Of a stretch of DNA of 32,570 bases, positions 30,365-32,570 are shown piece after piece. This stretch comes from JBFHRE01 sp041591895 (GTDB lineage Bacteria > Actinomycetota > Acidimicrobiia > Spongiisociales > ZC4RG35), in contig JBFHRE010000012.1 in NCBI GenBank assembly GCA_041591895.1, positions 1-32,570 of the forward strand, written 5' to 3'. The translations under genes were made by a program, and so were the position numbers. The notes below the pieces were generated by a model. The model made no database searches. It was not told the origin of the DNA and worked only from the letters and a program-made list of their open reading frames with translations. The stretch's first letter is position 1. Each line of letters begins with the position of its first letter.

Positions 30365-31816
30365 TCAGGTTCTCTCGAGCCAGCTCCGCTCCTGACAGAG
30401 CGCCTCGATCTTTCCCGGATCGACAGGAACGAGCCCTGTCAGGTTCTCATGCCCATCGAGCGTGATCAGTACGTCGTCCTCGATTCTGACTCCGATCCCG
30501 AGCAACTCGTCGGGGATCGCATGGACCACCTTGGGGGCGTTCTCCCGCTCCTCCGCCTCCTTCGCCCGCGCCGCCTCGCGGCCCTCGACTATGCGCCGCC
30601 GGGTCCATTCGTCCAGGTCGTACTCCAGCATCGCGAACTCGACCTCGGGGCGGTCGGCGGCGATGTAGATTCCCGGCTCCACGGTGAAGACCATCCCCGG
30701 CTCCAGCGAGCGGTGTGAGCCGTTGTGTCGGTAGACGCCGGCATCGTGCACGTCGAGCCCGAGCCAGTGGCTGGTTCCGTGCATGAAGAACTCGCGGTAA
30801 TGGTGCATCGCCAGGGAGTCGTCCACCGACGCCGGGAGCACTCCCAGGTCGACCAGTCCCTCGGTGATCGTGCGCGTAGCCATCCCACTCACCGCACCCA
30901 GGGTCGAATGCGGCCGGCTGACTTTCATCGCCTCGTGGTGGGCGGTGAGCACGACCTCGTAGACGGATCGCTGGGCAGGGGTGAAGCTGCCGCCGGCCGG
31001 GAAGGTCCGGGTGATGTCGGCGGAGTACATGTCCACCTCCGCCCCGGCGTCGATCAGCACGAGATCGCCGTCCTCGATCATCCGATCGTTCTGCTCGTAG
31101 TGGAGGACGATTGCGTTCGGGCCTGACGCCACGATCGACGGATAGCCGTTGCGGACGGAACCGCCTTCTCGCCACACGTATTCCATCGCCGCCTGCACCT
31201 GGTACTCGAACAGGCCGGGTCGGGTGAAGCGCATCGCCTCCCGGTGGCCTTCGGCCGAGAGCTCACAGGCCGCGGCGAGGCTCTCGATTTCGGAGGGACC
31301 CTTGACGAGTCGCAGCTCGGAGAGTACCGACGAGAGATCCATCACCTGGGTCGGTGCCGCGCCTCCGAAGCGGGTGCGGTGGTGGAAGGCCCGCTCGAGC
31401 GAGGCGCGGACCGGCCCGTCACCGGCCGCAGCCAGCGCGGGGAAGAAAAGAACGTCCCGGCCGATCAAGAGCCGGGTTAGGACCTTGTCGAGATCCGAGA
31501 GCGGATAGGCCGTGTCCGCCCGGTGGAACTGCACCGCACCCTCGACTCCCGCCCTGTAACCGTTCCACACCTCGGTTTCCCGGTCACGAGGATGCACGAA
31601 GAGGTGGAATTCGCCATCGTCGTGGCCGGGCGTGATCACGGCCACGGCGTCGGGTTCCTCGAACCCGGTCAGGTAGAAGAAATCCGAGTTCTGTCGGAAC
31701 GGATGGCGGACGTCGTGGTTGCGGACGGCCTCTCGAGCAGCGGGGATCACCGCGATTCCGTTGGTGCCAACGTGCTTCGAGAGGCGGCTTCGGTGTTCGC
31801 GAAATCGATCTGGCAT
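30365..31816 (-). CDS. pepP: Xaa-Pro aminopeptidase with a charged insertion in the catalytic domain
   Basis: A 483-residue aminopeptidase P that releases the residue before proline. The creatinase-like N-terminal domain has QNSDFFYLTGFEEPDAV (42-58). The pita-bread domain has the metal ligands Asp256 and Asp267 (LIDAGAEVDMYSADITRTF), His350 (HGTSHWLGLDVHD), Glu380 (EPGIYI) and Glu446 (GVRIEDD). Between the last two there are 65 residues against about 22 in E. coli PepP: an insertion of about 43 residues rich in Arg, Glu and Ala (WTRRRIVEGREAARAKEAEE), probably helical. Otherwise the gene is intact. It lies 45 bp downstream of the PNPOx-fold gene on the same strand. Confidence 0.94.
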   Translation of the reverse strand: MPDRFREHRSRLSKHVGTNGIAVIPAAREAVRNHDVRHPFRQNSDFFYLTGFEEPDAVAVITPGHDDGEFHLFVHPRDRETEVWNGYRAGVEGAVQFHRADTAYPLSDLDKVLTRLLIGRDVLFFPALAAAGDGPVRASLERAFHHRTRFGGAAPTQVMDLSSVLSELRLVKGPSEIESLAAACELSAEGHREAMRFTRPGLFEYQVQAAMEYVWREGGSVRNGYPSIVASGPNAIVLHYEQNDRMIEDGDLVLIDAGAEVDMYSADITRTFPAGGSFTPAQRSVYEVVLTAHHEAMKVSRPHSTLGAVSGMATRTITEGLVDLGVLPASVDDSLAMHHYREFFMHGTSHWLGLDVHDAGVYRHNGSHRSLEPGMVFTVEPGIYIAADRPEVEFAMLEYDLDEWTRRRIVEGREAARAKEAEERENAPKVVHAIPDELLGIGVRIEDDVLITLDGHENLTGLVPVDPGKIEALCQERSWLERT

Positions 31817-31861
31817 CTCGATCTCAACCTAGTGCGCCTGTGAGGCGGTGGCAGCCGCGGA

Positions 31862-32323
31862 TCAGTAGAAGCCCTCGAGGCGGGAGTGGTCCCAGCTCGC
31901 AACCCTGACAGGTTCGATCCGAACCACCGTGTTCTTGCCGGCATGCCGTCCGAACAGCGCTTGGGCGGTTTCGTCGTCGACGGGGTGTCCGGCCATCTTT
32001 TCCATGACTCGCCGGTTGACCTCGATCACAGCGTCCGGGGCGTTGTCGAGGTGGGCCACTCCCTGGATCATGACCCCCTTGAGCTCCTCATACGTCGCCC
32101 CCGACTCGGCGAGTGCGGTCACCCTGGGGTCGCGTCGAAGGTTGACGATGCGCTGGCTCTTGGTGAACGAGCGGAACACCACCCACCCATCGTCGAGCAC
32201 GAACCAGAGGGTGGTGAGGTGGGGGTAGCCGTCGGCGCCGTTCGTCGCCACCTGGAGATGTCTCACCTCGGTCAGGAAGGTGTCGATCTCGGCATCGGTC
32301 ATCGAGATGTCGCGCCTCGGCAT
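31862..32323 (-). CDS. PNPOx-fold (split-barrel) oxidoreductase, probably F420- or flavin-dependent
   Basis: A 153-residue split-barrel protein of the pyridoxamine-phosphate-oxidase-like superfamily. The N-terminal FLTEVRHLQVATNGADGYPHLTTLWFVLDDG and VVFRSFTKSQRIVNLRRDPRVTAL match the actinobacterial PPOX-class F420-dependent group, where the S/T-K-x-x-R-I-x-N-L element contacts the cofactor phosphate; FMN cannot be excluded. The ATG at 32323 is preferred; an alternative ATG at 32302 is seven codons later. The open frame continues far upstream but is not credible. Substrate unknown. Confidence 0.85.
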   Translation of the reverse strand: MPRRDISMTDAEIDTFLTEVRHLQVATNGADGYPHLTTLWFVLDDGWVVFRSFTKSQRIVNLRRDPRVTALAESGATYEELKGVMIQGVAHLDNAPDAVIEVNRRVMEKMAGHPVDDETAQALFGRHAGKNTVVRIEPVRVASWDHSRLEGFY

Positions 32324-32485
32324 GTCCGCCGGCAGGGTAGGCGGGCGACCTGGGAAGCGGGTCCGGTAGACTGTCGTAGACCCCTGATGACACGGGCGAC
32401 CAGCACGGCGGCCGAGGTCGAGCAGCGGCTCGAGCGAATATGCGACGTCCCTCAACCCGAAAGGGTGGGGAGAGAGGAGCACGAG

Positions 32486-32570
32486 ATGGACCGCCCCAAC
32501 CCGGCCCAAGAGAATTCAGCCCTGGAGGATCCAGCCCAGGACAATCCAGCCCAGGACAATCCAGCCCAGG
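32486..32570 (+). CDS. Start of an unidentified gene with an N-terminal pentapeptide-repeat region (5' end only)
   Basis: The first 28 codons lie in the window; the gene runs off the right edge. An ATG at 32486 is preceded by AGAGGAG with good spacing. The encoded start is rich in N, P, A, Q and D/E, with repeated [E/D][D/N]PAQ units. The frame is also open upstream to an ATG at 32387, which would add 33 residues with a helix-like sequence (AEVEQRLERICDV); the Shine-Dalgarno sequence and rare AGG/AGA codons just before 32486 favour the later start. Too little is present to name the product; acidic, proline-rich N-termini often precede a membrane segment. Confidence 0.6.
   Translation, partial: MDRPNPAQENSALEDPAQDNPAQDNPAQ
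32525..32569 (+). repeat. 15-bp tandem repeat, at least three units, reaching the window edge
   Basis: Units GAGGATCCAGCCCAG, GACAATCCAGCCCAG and GACAATCCAGCCCAG follow each other in frame with the partial gene, encoding EDPAQ-DNPAQ-DNPAQ. The array may continue past the edge. The last two units are identical, which suggests recent duplication. Confidence 0.9.

Noticed and set aside
32387..32485. An upstream start for the gene at the right edge
   Set aside because: The frame is open and partly coding-like, but the strong AGAGGAG before 32486 and rare codons just upstream favour the later ATG. Kept as an alternative in the feature entry.

Overview
The window comes from the chromosome of a high-GC actinobacterium. 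The evidence is the GC-rich third codon positions, frequent GTG and TTG starts, many 4-bp start/stop overlaps, several apparently leaderless genes, a likely F420-type flavin/deazaflavin-fold oxidoreductase, a short-chain Z-prenyl transferase of the mycobacterial type and, above all, gene order. The left third matches the origin-proximal mycobacterial block pcnA / mviN-sigM-rsmA-trxB-trxC-cwlM. It is not a Mycobacterium: the MurJ half of MviN is missing and the arginine cluster has a different layout. An uncultured lineage such as Acidimicrobiia is my inference, not shown by the sequence.

Layout. Positions 1-5857 (minus strand): a nearly continuous run reading right to left: GNAT acetyltransferase, degV, membrane pseudokinase, ECF sigma factor, anti-sigma factor, small two-helix membrane protein, trxB, trxA, and the first codons of a probable CwlM-type amidase. 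Positions 5884-8003: a histone-deacetylase-fold hydrolase divergent from the GNAT gene, and a PilT-like protein whose ATPase motifs are altered. Positions 8106-9503: CCA-adding enzyme. Positions 9536-21925: arginine biosynthesis as two units, argC-J-B-D plus a metallo-hydrolase, and argR-G-H. Between them lie a secreted beta-propeller protein and an orphan GAF-GAF-GAF histidine kinase, where related genomes usually carry argF. Both arginine units have the same 16-bp sequence at their promoters, a strong candidate ArgR operator overlapping the -10 element.

Positions 21967-23738: a haloalkane dehalogenase of the DhaA/LinB type coupled to a membrane-anchored EEP-fold protein. Positions 23728-26812 (minus): GerMN-domain lipoprotein, a strong terminator, then pyrE, a small membrane protein with pentapeptide repeats, and nfo (endonuclease IV). 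Positions 26942-29516 (minus): an AtuA-family protein followed 13 bp later by a Z-isoprenyl transferase. Positions 29677-32323: hemolysin-III/PAQR membrane protein, Xaa-Pro aminopeptidase with an insertion, and a PNPOx-fold protein. The right edge holds the start of a gene encoding pentapeptide repeats.

No tRNA, rRNA, IS element, prophage or CRISPR array was seen, and no gap between genes exceeds 300 bases. Most of the window is core metabolism. The less ordinary items are the degenerate PilT, the stand-alone pseudokinase in the sigma-factor operon, the interrupted arginine cluster lacking argF, the GNAT/deacetylase divergent pair, and the recurrent leaderless promoter geometry.
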